Of a stretch of DNA of 64,000 bases, positions 22,975 to 32,309 are shown piece after piece. The position numbers and the translations under genes are program-made. Within the stretch, counting starts at the first letter, position 1, and the number at the start of each line of letters is the position of its first letter. Location: contig JAHJTN010000005.1 in NCBI GenBank assembly GCA_018829465.1, positions 1 to 64,000 on the forward strand. Reading direction: 5' to 3'. The notes under the pieces were generated by a model. The model was not told the origin of the DNA, did no database searches, and saw nothing but the letters and a program-made list of their open reading frames with translations. This stretch comes from Bacteroidota bacterium (GTDB lineage Bacteria; Bacteroidota; Bacteroidia; Flavobacteriales; Flavobacteriaceae).

Positions 22975-24807
22975 CTAAAATTTGTTTTCAATGTCCTCCC
23001 AATCCAACGAAATATAAACCGGCTTGCCATCGGGTGAAAGTTGCGGCTCCTTACAGGCAAAAAGCTTGTCTAACAACTGTGCTTGTTCATCGCAACCCAG
23101 GTTTTGACCGGTACGCACAGCCGAACTTTTGGCGATAGACTTGGCAATCAAATCCAAACCGGAAAAATAAGAATCGGGCAATTCCATTTCGAGGGCTGCC
23201 AACACTTTTTTGAGCAAATCTTCTACAGCTTCGGGTTGTAAATAGGCCGGAATTCCTTGTATTTCCAGACCTTCAAAGCCAAACTTAGAAAACTGAAAGC
23301 CGGCTTGCTCCAAGTGTTCCTTAATTTCAGAGAGCATGGAGATTTCAGCGTGTGTGAAGGCGGGATTTATCGGAAAAATAATTTGCTGGCTCGCAATTTG
23401 CGTATCGCTCATTTTGGTCAATATTTCTTCATATCGGATGCGGTAGTGCGCCCGGTGTTGGTGAATCAGTAACAAACCCGATTTCAATTGACTGAGAATA
23501 TATTTGCGCCGTAGCTGAAATGTTTCGGCCTTGGGTTGTTCTGAGGTTTCTACACCTAAATCCATGGTTTTTTCTTCCTGAAAATCTTCAATTTCAACCA
23601 AATCAAAAGGTTTGGTATTGGATTTGGACTCAATACCCACGTACAAACTTTCCCAAGAAGCTGTCTTTTTGGATGCGCCTGAGAACGACTTTTGTTCTTG
23701 CCGGAACGGATTAAAATTTCTATCCACTTCTATATGAGGCATACGCGGCTTTTCTTTGGTTTCCGAATAGGAAAGCTCCAGGGTTGGATCTTTCTCAAAA
23801 TCCAACATGGGCGAAAGGCTGTATTGACCGAGACTGTGTTTAACCGAGGCCCTGAGGATGGCGTACAAAGCCTGTTCGTTCTCAAATTTTATCTCCGTTT
23901 TGGTGGGATGGATATTGATATCGATAGAAGCCGGATCTACTTTTAAAAAAATAAAATATTGCGGAAAAGTGCCTTCTTTGATGAGTCCTTCATAAGCAGC
24001 CATCAAAGCGTGATGCAAATACGGATTTCTGATATAACGGTGGTTGACAAAGAAATACTGTTCAGATTTGCTGCGTTTGGCATAATCGGGTTTGCCTATA
24101 AAACCATCAATGGTGACCAAATCTGTTTCTTCTTTGAGTGGTAATAATTTTTCGTTGGTTTTGCCTCCGAAAATATTGACGATTCGCTGACGAAGGTTGG
24201 ATACCGGCAGGTTAAAATTCTCTACATCATTGTGGATAAGCCTAAAAGATACTTGCGGATGCGCCAAAGCTACCCGGTGAAATTCGTCCACGATGTGTCT
24301 GTACTCCACGGGATCAGACTTTAGAAACTGACGGCGTGCCGGGATGTTATAAAACAAACGCCTAACGGCTATGGAAGTGCCTTTAGAAACCACTTCCGGT
24401 GTTTGTGAAAGCACTTTGCTGCCTTCTATGCGAAGCAGGGTTCCCAGTTCGGAATCTTCTTGTTTGCTGGAGAGTTCTACCTGGGCTACAGCAGCTATAG
24501 ACGCCAATGCTTCCCCGCGAAAACCCTTGGTATGAAGCGCAAACAAATCTTCTGCGGTTCGAATTTTGGAAGTCGCATGGCGCTCAAAACAAAGGCGGGC
24601 ATCGGTAACAGACATGCCTTTGCCGTTGTCTATGACCTGAACTAAGGTTTTTCCGGAGTCTTTAATAATGAGTTGGATTCTGTCAGCTTCGGCATCAATG
24701 GCGTTTTCAAGCAATTCTTTCACCACAGAAGCCGGCCGTTGTACCACCTCTCCCGCAGCTATCTGATTGGCTACATGGTCCGGTAAAAGTTGAATGACAT
24801 CCGCCAT
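22975..24807 (-). CDS. mutL: DNA mismatch repair protein MutL
   Basis: A 610-residue protein. The N-terminal GHKL ATPase has ENAIDAEADRI, DNGKGMSV and TKGFRGEALASI, and the second domain has NIHPTKTEIKFENE. The C-terminal dimerisation domain aligns with endonuclease-type MutL, but the DQHA(X)2E(X)4E motif reads HQHRAHYRIRYEE (Asp to His, Glu to Tyr). The distal CPHGRP-type motif reads SPDGKP, without Cys or His. It links MutS mismatch recognition to strand removal, and the nicking activity is probably absent or altered. It overlaps the upstream small gene by 1 nt (TAATG). Confidence 0.95.
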   Translation of the reverse strand: MADVIQLLPDHVANQIAAGEVVQRPASVVKELLENAIDAEADRIQLIIKDSGKTLVQVIDNGKGMSVTDARLCFERHATSKIRTAEDLFALHTKGFRGEALASIAAVAQVELSSKQEDSELGTLLRIEGSKVLSQTPEVVSKGTSIAVRRLFYNIPARRQFLKSDPVEYRHIVDEFHRVALAHPQVSFRLIHNDVENFNLPVSNLRQRIVNIFGGKTNEKLLPLKEETDLVTIDGFIGKPDYAKRSKSEQYFFVNHRYIRNPYLHHALMAAYEGLIKEGTFPQYFIFLKVDPASIDINIHPTKTEIKFENEQALYAILRASVKHSLGQYSLSPMLDFEKDPTLELSYSETKEKPRMPHIEVDRNFNPFRQEQKSFSGASKKTASWESLYVGIESKSNTKPFDLVEIEDFQEEKTMDLGVETSEQPKAETFQLRRKYILSQLKSGLLLIHQHRAHYRIRYEEILTKMSDTQIASQQIIFPINPAFTHAEISMLSEIKEHLEQAGFQFSKFGFEGLEIQGIPAYLQPEAVEDLLKKVLAALEMELPDSYFSGLDLIAKSIAKSSAVRTGQNLGCDEQAQLLDKLFACKEPQLSPDGKPVYISLDWEDIENKF

Positions 24808-25091
24808 TAAAACAAGTCGATTTGTATATACTGCAAAGCTACGTAAGCCATCGCAAAAAGCAACACCATAATAACGGCCAAGCGCAAACGTGAATTTTGA
24901 TCAGAACGCGTCTGCCTGAGTTGCTTCCACTCGTCTCTAAAACTCACTTTTTTATGACCTATAGATCCGTCTTTTTTGCCGTGGTGTTTTTCAATGAGTT
25001 TTTCCAATCTTTCTTTGCGTTCGTCGTAGTAACGAGGGGTGTAGCTATAGCTTTTATTGGGTCGTTGCTTAAAGAGTGTAGGTAGTCGCAT
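24807..25091 (-). CDS. Small single-pass membrane protein
   Basis: A 94-residue protein with a basic, tyrosine-rich N-terminus (RPNKSYSYTPRYYDERKER), a charged middle and one C-terminal membrane segment (LAVIMVLLFAMAYVALQY). Proteins of this type next to mutL in flavobacteria are sometimes mislabelled riboflavin synthase beta chain, which this sequence is not. It is first in the mutL-rhomboid run. The function is unknown. Confidence 0.72.
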   Translation of the reverse strand: MRLPTLFKQRPNKSYSYTPRYYDERKERLEKLIEKHHGKKDGSIGHKKVSFRDEWKQLRQTRSDQNSRLRLAVIMVLLFAMAYVALQYIQIDLF

Positions 25092-25174
25092 GGATAGATA
25101 TTGTCAGTTTTCAAAAATAGCGATTTATCCCTTAAATACCGACAAGAGTCTTGCCAAAATTTGTTAACAAGCGG

Positions 25175-26407
25175 CTACAAAATCGTTTTGTTTTTGACGA
25201 TTGGCTTTGCGGAAATGGCAATATACAGCAAGTATGTCAATGCAATTACATTGAGCAGCATACCCAACCTGAGACCCAGCAAATCTCCTAAACCACCAAT
25301 CAAAAAAGGAAAAACAGCACCGCCGATAATACCGGTGCACAGCACACCTGCGAAAGTGCCGTGATGTGCAGTTAGCGAGTTGAGCCCTAAAGAAAAAACG
25401 CTTGGATACATCACCGAGGTGAAAAAACCGACCGCAGGAAAAGCCCAAAGTACGGTACTGAAATTGCCAAACAAGGCGAGAATTAGACTCATAAAAGCCA
25501 ACATCACGAAGGTGGCCAAAATTTTCTGAACATCAAAAAGTTTCATCAACAACAACCCCAAAATGCCTCCAATGGCTTGCATACCCCAAAAAAGTGCGGT
25601 GGTATCCGAACCCTCCACCGAAGGATCCAAACCGTGATAAGTTTCCAAAAAAGAAGCTATCCAAACAGAAACGCCTTGTTCAAAACCCACATAACAGAAG
25701 ATGCCGAAGAAATAAAGTTGAACTACCTTGTTTCTTAGGAGTTTTTTAATCACCGAGAATCCTTCCAACTTTTCTTCTTTCTTGAAGCTCACTTTCGGAA
25801 ATTTTAAAAACGCCATTAACCCAACCATCGTCAGTGCCAAAAGCAGGCAAAGGCCGTAAAAAGAAGTCCAAGCCATCTCTGTAGGTATAAAACCCCGCAA
25901 GGTACGACTCAAAAAATCCGCTTTTTCCGGATCTTCCAAGCCAGCAGTTAGGCGGTTGTAAACACCGGGACTGACATAAGAAGCCGCACCAAAAACCAGT
26001 TGCGCCAAAACCGAAAAAAAAGCAAAATTTTCTTCACCACCAGAAACGCGCAAAAGTGGATTGATAACCACTTGCAAAGATGCCATACCAATGCCCATGA
26101 TAAAAAGTGAACTTACATAAGTGAGAAAACCAGGGTTCAATAAAAAGAAAATACAACCGATTGCCATGAGCGAAAAACCCGCAAGCATCGTCCACTTTGG
26201 GCCGTATTTTTCTGTCAGATATCCCGCAGGAATAGACGTAGGTCCGTAGGCGATAAAAAAACTGAGCGGCAAAAAACCGGCCAAGGCTAAGGAAAGGTCA
26301 AAACTCTTGTTGGCTGCGGGTAAAATTGGCCCCAAAATATTGGTTAAAAAGGAAATGATAAAAAATGTGACCAATACCAATAGGACAAAAAGGTAGCTGC
26401 GCTTCAT
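25175..26407 (-). CDS. MFS sugar transporter, FucP-like
   Basis: A 410-residue major facilitator protein with 12 membrane segments. The N-terminal part has FIAYGPTSIPAGYLTEKYGPK, the motif after TM2 typical of the fucose/glucose-galactose symporter group, and the second half has GGIIGGAVFPFLIGGLGD. It likely imports a monosaccharide with protons or sodium. A 25-residue loop (LTAGLEDPEKADFLSRTLRG) sits in the first half. It is a single-gene unit. The sugar cannot be told from sequence. Confidence 0.85.
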   Translation of the reverse strand: MKRSYLFVLLVLVTFFIISFLTNILGPILPAANKSFDLSLALAGFLPLSFFIAYGPTSIPAGYLTEKYGPKWTMLAGFSLMAIGCIFFLLNPGFLTYVSSLFIMGIGMASLQVVINPLLRVSGGEENFAFFSVLAQLVFGAASYVSPGVYNRLTAGLEDPEKADFLSRTLRGFIPTEMAWTSFYGLCLLLALTMVGLMAFLKFPKVSFKKEEKLEGFSVIKKLLRNKVVQLYFFGIFCYVGFEQGVSVWIASFLETYHGLDPSVEGSDTTALFWGMQAIGGILGLLLMKLFDVQKILATFVMLAFMSLILALFGNFSTVLWAFPAVGFFTSVMYPSVFSLGLNSLTAHHGTFAGVLCTGIIGGAVFPFLIGGLGDLLGLRLGMLLNVIALTYLLYIAISAKPIVKNKTIL

Positions 26408-26554
26408 AAGTAGTATTTGTTTGAACGTCTAAAGTAGAGTATTTTTTATAAAACTAAAATATCTCACCGATATACTACCATAAAAGACACCTTTACGACA
26501 TAAATTTTGACATAAGAGCACATCAAATTACTTATATATTCAAAACGCATCAAC

Positions 26555-26580
26555 AAAAAAAGCGCCCCGAGGGACGCTTT
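26555..26580 (-). terminator. Rho-independent terminator after the gene at 26616
   Basis: On the minus strand AAAGCGTCCC-TC-GGGGCGCTTT forms a GC-rich hairpin followed by TTTTT. It lies 36 nt after the stop codon. Confidence 0.8.
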
Positions 26581-26615
26581 AAAACCAAATAACAAACAAA
26601 CAAACAAATAGAAAC

Positions 26616-27191
26616 TTAACTCTTAAAACTAAAATTAAAAGTCTTGCCATCTTTCACCACCTTGATGCTCACCGTGGCATCCGCAAGGTTTCTGAGTGCA
26701 TAGCGTTTTTTAAGTTCCAAAGCATCAGAGATGGTTTCATTAAAGATTACCTCTCCGGCTTCGTTATAAATAAACACTTCCATGTCTTGGCGGTTTGGAT
26801 TGAAACCCATCACGTCTAACAAGTTGTTTTGCAAACGCACAAAAGGCTTGAATACCTCCGTTTTTTCGGTTGTTTTGAGTTGTGCTTTTTGTCCGTTTAC
26901 TTCAAGCGGATAAACCACTGTTTTGATGGAAGATTCTAACAAAACAAAGTAATTTCCTACAGGCAAATTACTAAAATCCATTCGGAGTCCAACTTTAGCG
27001 TTGTCCTTTAAAAAATCTGAATACAAAATCACCCCCGCATCATCTTTGATGATAATTTGGTTAAAATTTTGCAACTGACCAATCGTAAGGTTCACTACTT
27101 TAGACCTTACTTCGTCTTTACCGTTGGAGGCAAAAACCATCGTAGCACTTAATAAAAAGGCAAACAAACTGTACTTTACATCTTTTTTCAT
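26616..27191 (-). CDS. Exported hypothetical protein
   Basis: A 191-residue protein with a signal peptide (KYSLFAFLLSATMVFASN). The mature part is beta-rich with two similar halves: NFNQIIIKDDAGVILYSDFL and then MEVFIYNEAGEVIFNETI. Each half resembles the strand pattern of secretion-sorting or Ig-like domains of Bacteroidetes, with a GNYFVLLESS-type hairpin. No catalytic motif is visible. It has its own -7 box and a terminator, so it is monocistronic. The function is unknown. Confidence 0.72.
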   Translation of the reverse strand: MKKDVKYSLFAFLLSATMVFASNGKDEVRSKVVNLTIGQLQNFNQIIIKDDAGVILYSDFLKDNAKVGLRMDFSNLPVGNYFVLLESSIKTVVYPLEVNGQKAQLKTTEKTEVFKPFVRLQNNLLDVMGFNPNRQDMEVFIYNEAGEVIFNETISDALELKKRYALRNLADATVSIKVVKDGKTFNFSFKS

Positions 27192-27220
27192 AACAATAGC
27201 GTTTTAACGTTTATACAAGA

Positions 27221-27228
27221 CAAAAGTA
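27221..27228 (-). promoter_or_regulatory. -7 promoter box TACTTTTG of the gene at 26616
   Basis: On the minus strand TACTTTTG matches TAnnTTTG and lies 29 nt before the start codon. Confidence 0.6.
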
Positions 27229-27369
27229 CACCCCGCATCGCAATTAAAAATTCCGTTACTTGCCCTGTTTATCTATTATTTTAACTTTATTTTTCTTTTA
27301 TTTAATAATAAATGATAATTTTGCACACAATTTCATCAATCTAATGGGTTAAAATCACATTAAAACCCT

Positions 27370-27377
27370 TACCTTTG
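27370..27377 (+). promoter_or_regulatory. -7 promoter box TACCTTTG of the AraC-family gene
   Basis: A full TAnnTTTG match lies 21 nt before the ATG at 27399. Confidence 0.6.
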
Positions 27378-27398
27378 AATAAAAAATAGCTGACAATC

Positions 27399-28277
27399 AT
27401 GACATTATCAAATTTAAAACCGGCTTTAGAAAAGATATCCACGCCTTTTGGCAGTTCCTTTTCGTTTAAACAATTTGCCGATAAATCGCAAAATAAAGAC
27501 CCGCAGTGGCATTTTCACCCCGAGATAGAGATGGTTTACGTAAATGGCGGCATGGGAAAGCGTCTGGTGGGTAGCCATGTTTCCTTCTACAGAAACGGCG
27601 ATTTGATTCTTATTGGTTCCAATTTGCCTCATTACGGCTTTACCGATAGGCTGACGGGAAACAAAAGTGAATCTATTATCCAATTCAACCACGACTTTGC
27701 TGGCTCAGATTTTTTTAACACCCCCGAACTATCGGGTATCAACAATATGTTGGAACGCGCCAAAATGGGCATCGTATTCCACGGCAACACCAAACGCAAT
27801 GTGGGAACCAAAATTGAAAAACTCGGTCAATATGAACCCTTTGAGCGTTTGATGAAGTTGATACAAATTTTAAAAGATTTGGAAGAGTCCGAAGAATATA
27901 CCTTGCTCAACGCCCAGGGTTTTGTGCTTGAGGTGGAGCCGCAGGACAACCAGCGAATCGATATTGTCTTTAGCTTTGTGCGGGAAAATTTTCAACGTGC
28001 CATTTCACTCGATGAAATCTCTAACCTGGTCAGTATGACAGTGCCCGCTTTTTGTAGGTATTTCAAGAAAATTACCGGGAAAACTTTTACCCAATTTGTC
28101 AACGAATACCGTTTGGTGCACGCCTCCAAACTGCTGGCTGAAAAACCGACCAGTATCACTGAAATTTGCTACGAAAGCGGTTTCAACAACTTTTCGCATT
28201 TCAATAAGCTCTTTAAAGAATTTACCGGGCGAAATCCTTCCACGTACAGAAACGAACTTCGGATGATTTTAAAATAA
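27399..28277 (+). CDS. AraC family transcriptional regulator
   Basis: A 292-residue regulator. The N-terminal cupin-type sensor domain has QWHFHPEIEMVYV and RNGDLILIGSNLPHYGF. The C-terminal double helix-turn-helix (about 190-290) has ISLDEISNLVSMTVPAFCRY and the family signature ITEICYESGFNNFSHFNKLF with FKEFTGRNPSTYR. Such regulators often respond to sugars. It is divergent from the exported protein gene and near the sugar MFS gene, so control of either is possible but unproven. Confidence 0.9.
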   Translation: MTLSNLKPALEKISTPFGSSFSFKQFADKSQNKDPQWHFHPEIEMVYVNGGMGKRLVGSHVSFYRNGDLILIGSNLPHYGFTDRLTGNKSESIIQFNHDFAGSDFFNTPELSGINNMLERAKMGIVFHGNTKRNVGTKIEKLGQYEPFERLMKLIQILKDLEESEEYTLLNAQGFVLEVEPQDNQRIDIVFSFVRENFQRAISLDEISNLVSMTVPAFCRYFKKITGKTFTQFVNEYRLVHASKLLAEKPTSITEICYESGFNNFSHFNKLFKEFTGRNPSTYRNELRMILK

Positions 28278-28292
28278 GCCGGAAAGGTATTT

Positions 28293-28326
28293 AAACCTCA
28301 CAGGTTTTGAAAACCTGTGAGGTTTT
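28293..28326. terminator. Bidirectional terminator between the AraC gene and argB
   Basis: AAACCTCACAGGTTTT-GA-AAACCTGTGAGGTTTT is a nearly perfect palindrome with A/T tracts on both sides. It can serve the plus-strand regulator gene and the minus-strand arginine operon, which converge here. Confidence 0.85.
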
Positions 28327-28342
28327 ATTTGAAATTTATTTT

Positions 28343-29122
28343 CTAAAGCGTCAGTGTCGTAAACAAGGTTTCTTTACCGCCAATCAACGACGGATTCCCG
28401 ATGATGACTTTCGAGACGTTGTTTTGCAGCGCGTGAAAGCAATTCTCCATTTTTGGGAGCATGCCGTCGGCGATGATTTGATCGTTCTTTAATTCGATAT
28501 ATTTTTGACTGTCAATATGTTCGATAACAGAATTTGCATCATTTACATCCCTTAAAACCCCCTTTTTCTCAAAACAATAAATCAGTTCGGTTTGGTAAAT
28601 CGCGCTCATGGCTATGGCCAATTCCGAGGCGATGGTGTCAGCATTGGTGTTGAGCAAATGCCCTTCCCGGTCGTGCGTAATGGCGCAAAAAACGGGGGTA
28701 AAACCGGCTTGGAGCAGTTTGTCGATATTTTCAGAATGTACAGCTTGCACATCGCCCACAAAGCCAAAATCAATCTCCGGGTGGTTGCGTTTGCGCGACA
28801 GTATGCTTCCTGCATCGGCACCCGAAAGCCCGATGGCGTTGCAGCCGTTTTTTTGCAACAGGGCCACCACTTTTTTGTTGAGCAAGCCCGCGTAGGTCAT
28901 CACCACCACGTCCAACGAAGCCTGGTCGGTGATGCGGCGTCCGCCCGTCATCTTCGTTTCCACGCCGAGCCGGGTGGCGAGTTGGGTGGCAATTTTTCCG
29001 CCGCCATGCACGAGGATTTTGGGCGGTGCCAAGGCGGCAAAACCTTCCAAAAAAGTATGGAGCGCAGCCTCGTCATCGATGACATTTCCTCCGATTTTGA
29101 CGATTTTTAAGACGGGTTTCAT
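28343..29122 (-). CDS. argB: Acetylglutamate kinase (N-acylglutamate kinase)
   Basis: A 259-residue amino acid kinase. VKIGGNVID near the N-terminus, ILVHGGGKIATQLATRLGVE, MTGGRRITDQASLDVVVM, and NTNADTIASELAIAM with DGMLPKMENC are ArgB hallmarks. It phosphorylates N-acetylglutamate (or the N-succinyl form) in the second step of the acylated arginine route. It is the last gene of the nine-gene operon, 6 bp after argF'. Confidence 0.94.
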   Translation of the reverse strand: MKPVLKIVKIGGNVIDDEAALHTFLEGFAALAPPKILVHGGGKIATQLATRLGVETKMTGGRRITDQASLDVVVMTYAGLLNKKVVALLQKNGCNAIGLSGADAGSILSRKRNHPEIDFGFVGDVQAVHSENIDKLLQAGFTPVFCAITHDREGHLLNTNADTIASELAIAMSAIYQTELIYCFEKKGVLRDVNDANSVIEHIDSQKYIELKNDQIIADGMLPKMENCFHALQNNVSKVIIGNPSLIGGKETLFTTLTL

Positions 29123-29128
29123 AAAAAT

Positions 29129-30073
29129 TCAAATTTTTTCCAATATCTTCTTCAACACCAATTGCGCCGCAAAAGTGCGGTTATGGGCTTGTTGGATGAC
29201 CACCGATTGCGGGCTGTCCAACACCGCGTCTGTCACAATCACGTTGCGGCGCACGGGTAGGCAGTGCATAAAATACGCGTGGTTGGTCAGCTTCATCTTT
29301 TCGGCTGTCACCATCCAGGCCGGGTCGGTGGAAAGTACCTTGCCGTAATCGTGGTAGGCACTCCAGTTTTTGGTATAGATAAAATCGGCGTTTTCAAAGG
29401 CTTTTTCCTGGTCGTATTCGACTACCGAACCTTTTACCACAGCGGGGTTCAACTCGTAACCCTTCGGGTGGGTGATGACAAAATCGGCGTCCTGCAACTG
29501 CATCATTTCTACAAACGAATTGGCCACGGCCTGCGGCAGGGCTTTGGGGTGCGGTGCCCAACTCAACACCACTTTGGGGCGATGGGCAGGCTTTAATTCC
29601 TCCATAGTGATAGCGTCTGCCAGGGCTTGCAACGGATGGCCGGCCGCGCTCTCCATGTTGACAATCGGGATGGTGGCGTATTGGGCAAATCCGTTCAGGA
29701 CGGTTTCTGCATAATCTTTATCGCGGTCCACCAATCCGGCAAAGGCACGAATGGCCAACACATCGCAGTATTGCGAAATGACCGCTGCCGCTTCTTTGAT
29801 GTGCTCGGAGCTGCCGCCGTTCATCACCGCGCCGTCTTCAAATTCGAGTGTCCAGCCTTCCCCGGTAAAATTCATCACCATCACGTTCATGCCGAGGTGA
29901 ATGGCCGCTTTTTGTGTGCTGAGGCGGGTGCGCAGGCTCGGGTTGAAAAACAACATCCCCAGGGTTTTGTTTTTTCCCAAATTTTGATGCGCATACGGGT
30001 TTTCTTTGAGTTGAATGGCTTCCCGTACCCAACCGGAAAGCGAATCGATGTCGTTGATAGAGAGATAGTTCAT
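29129..30073 (-). CDS. argF': N-acyl-L-ornithine carbamoyltransferase (ArgF')
   Basis: A 314-residue transcarbamylase. It has FFNPSLRTRLSTQKAA (carbamoyl-phosphate site), EDGAVMNGGSSEHIKEAAAV, AGHPLQALADAI and the HCLPVRR signature. The last, and the FNPSLRTRLST loop, mark the N-acetyl/N-succinylornithine type rather than the ordinary ArgF. It carbamoylates the acylated ornithine so that deacylation happens at the citrulline stage. The residue before EH in the substrate loop is Ser, not the Glu or Pro used to separate acetyl from succinyl enzymes, so the acyl group is undecided. Confidence 0.9.
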   Translation of the reverse strand: MNYLSINDIDSLSGWVREAIQLKENPYAHQNLGKNKTLGMLFFNPSLRTRLSTQKAAIHLGMNVMVMNFTGEGWTLEFEDGAVMNGGSSEHIKEAAAVISQYCDVLAIRAFAGLVDRDKDYAETVLNGFAQYATIPIVNMESAAGHPLQALADAITMEELKPAHRPKVVLSWAPHPKALPQAVANSFVEMMQLQDADFVITHPKGYELNPAVVKGSVVEYDQEKAFENADFIYTKNWSAYHDYGKVLSTDPAWMVTAEKMKLTNHAYFMHCLPVRRNVIVTDAVLDSPQSVVIQQAHNRTFAAQLVLKKILEKI

Positions 30074-30208
30074 TTAATCGTTATTTGTTTAAAGAGCCAG
30101 AAGCCATTAGGCATTAGGCATTAGAATTATTTTTTTTATTATTCAATTATCGCAACATCACATCATCAAATTATCATTGTTCAATTGCTACATTGTTGAA
30201 TTGTTACA
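30074..30208. repeat. Dispersed low-complexity repeat words inside the arginine operon
   Basis: The left part is the reverse complement of the AATAAC and GGCTAATGCC words of the accessory region (CGTTATTTGTTTAAAGAGCC and GCCATTAGGCATTAGGC). The right part consists of AATTATC/ATCATC words. There is no gene. The repeat separates proB from argF' in one transcription unit. Confidence 0.75.
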
Positions 30209-30976
30209 TTAAACAATTGTCGTAAACGCGCTTTCCCCCTTCATGGCTTTTTCCAAAAACAAATCTTCCAGGCCGTTGACGATCCAGGTTTCGATACCGG
30301 CTTGTTGGGCAATCGCCGCGGCTTCCACTTTCGATTTCATGCCACCCGTGCCGCCGGACGATTTTGCATCGCCGATTTGATGGGTCAAGACGTTTAAATC
30401 GGGGACATTCAAAATGGTTTCGGGTTTGCCGTTTGCCATGCTTTCCCCTGTGTAAATGCCAAAAGTGTTGGTGGCGATGACCAACAAATCGGCCTGCACG
30501 AGTTGGGCCGTCAGAGCAGCCAGCTTATCGTTGTCGCCAAATTGAATTTCATCGGTGGCCACGGTGTCGTTTTCGTTGATGATCGGGATGTAATCGTTGG
30601 CCAACAGCACGTTGATGGTATTGACAATATTGACTTTGGACTGCGCTTTTTCAAAATCGGAATAGGACAACAGACATTGAGAAGTGTTCAGGCCCAGATC
30701 GTGAAAACTCTCGTGAAAAATACGCATCAAATGTGGTTGGCCGATGGCCGCCAAAGCTTGTTTGACGGTAATCTCCCTGCCGTTGCTCTCAAGTTTGACA
30801 AACTGCCGGGCCGCAGCGATGGCACCCGAAGTCACGATGATAAACTCAAAACGGTCGCGCAAAGCCGCAATCTGAATGCCGATATCTTCAATTTTTCCGC
30901 GGGAAATATTCCGGGTTTCCTTCGTGAGCGTGTTGGTGCCAATTTTGAGCACGATGCGTTTTCTGTTCGTTTGCAT
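30209..30976 (-). CDS. proB: Glutamate 5-kinase, PUA-less
   Basis: A 255-residue amino acid kinase. It has IVLKIGTNTLTKETRNI near the start, IIVTSGAIAAAR, SQCLLSYSDFE, PIINENDTVATDEIQFGDND and GTGGMKSKVEAAAIAQQAGI. It makes gamma-glutamyl phosphate, the first step to proline. It lacks the C-terminal PUA domain of the E. coli enzyme (usual length about 367). proA, its normal partner, is not in the window. It lies 10 bp downstream of argD. Confidence 0.92.
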   Translation of the reverse strand: MQTNRKRIVLKIGTNTLTKETRNISRGKIEDIGIQIAALRDRFEFIIVTSGAIAAARQFVKLESNGREITVKQALAAIGQPHLMRIFHESFHDLGLNTSQCLLSYSDFEKAQSKVNIVNTINVLLANDYIPIINENDTVATDEIQFGDNDKLAALTAQLVQADLLVIATNTFGIYTGESMANGKPETILNVPDLNVLTHQIGDAKSSGGTGGMKSKVEAAAIAQQAGIETWIVNGLEDLFLEKAMKGESAFTTIV

Positions 30977-30986
30977 GCTAAAAAAA

Positions 30987-32141
30987 TCAGGCGGTTTTGG
31001 GTTCGTATGCCGCTTGTTCTAAAATCCCCCGAAGGGTCTCAAAAAACAAGTCGATGTGTTTTCTTTGAATGGTCAAAGGCGGAAGGATGCGCAACAATTT
31101 TTTGTTGTTGGCACTGCCCGTAAAAATGTGCCCTTCCATGATGAGTTGTTTGCGCAAGGCGGCTACCTCAAAATCAAATTCGAGGCCGAGCATCAGCCCG
31201 CGTCCTTTGATGTTTTTTACCTGCGGTATTTGTTGGGCTTTTTCGATAAAATAAGCCGAAATTTCGCGGACATTTTCCATCAATTTTTCTTGCTCCATGA
31301 TCTCCAAAACGGCCAATCCGGCGGCACAGGCCAAGTGGTTGCCTCCGAAAGTGGTGCCCAACATCCCGTAAACCGCTTCAAATTTGGGCGAAATCAACAC
31401 GCCGCCTATCGGGAAGCCATTGCCCATTCCCTTGGCGGTGGTAATGACATCGGGCGAGATGCCGTGGTACTGGTGCGCAAAAAAATGCCCGCTGCGCCCG
31501 TAACCGGATTGCACTTCATCTAAGATCAAAACCACTTGGTGTTTTTGGCAAAGTTCTTCCAAAGCCCGGAAAAATCCGGTGGTCCCCTGGTCCAACCCGC
31601 CTACGCCCTGTATGCCTTCAATGATGACGCTGCACACATCGCCTTTTGCCAATTCGTTTTCCACCGCCTGTATGTCGTTCAAAGGTAAAAAAGTGACTTG
31701 TTGTTGCTTGTTGAGCGGCGCGTTGATTTTCTCGTTGTCGGTGACGGCCACAGCGGCTGAAGTCCGCCCGTGAAAAGCATTGTCAAAAGCGACCACGCGG
31801 GCTTTTCCGGTGTGAAAAGAGGCCAATTTCAATGCGTTTTCATTGGCTTCGGCACCCGAACTGCACAAAAACAGATCGTAAGTTCCGTAACCGGACAAGG
31901 CGCCTAATTTTTTTGCCAAGGCTTCCTGCACCGGGTTTTGGATGGCGTTGGAATAAAATCCGATTTGGTCTAACTGGTTTTTGAGCGCGTTGACGTAATG
32001 CGGATGGGTGTGCCCCACGGAAATCACGCCGTGACCGCCGTACAAATCGAGGTATTCTACGCCTTTGTTGTCATAGATCAGACAATCTTTGGCCTTGACC
32101 GGCGTGATGTCGTAGAGTGGATATACGTTGAAGAGGTTCAT
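30987..32141 (-). CDS. argD: Acetylornithine/succinylornithine aminotransferase
   Basis: A 384-residue class III PLP aminotransferase. It has LDLYGGHGVISVGHTHPHYV, FLCSSGAEANENALKLA, FDNAFHGRTSAAVAVTDN and VILDEVQSGYGRSGHFFAHQ. The PLP lysine sits in VITTAKGMGNGFPIGGVL. It transfers the amino group to N-acylglutamate semialdehyde. In this operon it sits between proC and proB, which suggests a role linked to both pathways. Confidence 0.92.
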   Translation of the reverse strand: MNLFNVYPLYDITPVKAKDCLIYDNKGVEYLDLYGGHGVISVGHTHPHYVNALKNQLDQIGFYSNAIQNPVQEALAKKLGALSGYGTYDLFLCSSGAEANENALKLASFHTGKARVVAFDNAFHGRTSAAVAVTDNEKINAPLNKQQQVTFLPLNDIQAVENELAKGDVCSVIIEGIQGVGGLDQGTTGFFRALEELCQKHQVVLILDEVQSGYGRSGHFFAHQYHGISPDVITTAKGMGNGFPIGGVLISPKFEAVYGMLGTTFGGNHLACAAGLAVLEIMEQEKLMENVREISAYFIEKAQQIPQVKNIKGRGLMLGLEFDFEVAALRKQLIMEGHIFTGSANNKKLLRILPPLTIQRKHIDLFFETLRGILEQAAYEPKTA

Positions 32142-32309
32142 GTGCTAATTTGAAAATATGTTAATTTGAAAATTTGAAAATGATATAATTACTCATAATC
32201 TACAACCAATAACTTTTATCATCCATCATTTAATTCTTTTTCTATTGCCTTTTGCCTATTGCCTATTGCCTTTTGGCTAATGCCTAATGCCTAATGCCTA
32301 ATGCCTCCA
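32142..32309. repeat. Dispersed low-complexity repeat words between proC and argD
   Basis: Noncoding. It contains TATTGCCTTTTGCCTATTGCC and a run of TAATGCC words (TAATGCCTAATGCCTAATGC), the same family as at 1-505, preceded by A/T-rich ATTTGAAAAT words. Confidence 0.75.

Noticed and set aside
24807-25091. Small gene next to mutL as riboflavin synthase beta subunit
   Set aside because: The sequence is a single-pass membrane protein without lumazine synthase motifs; that label is a known mis-annotation for this position.
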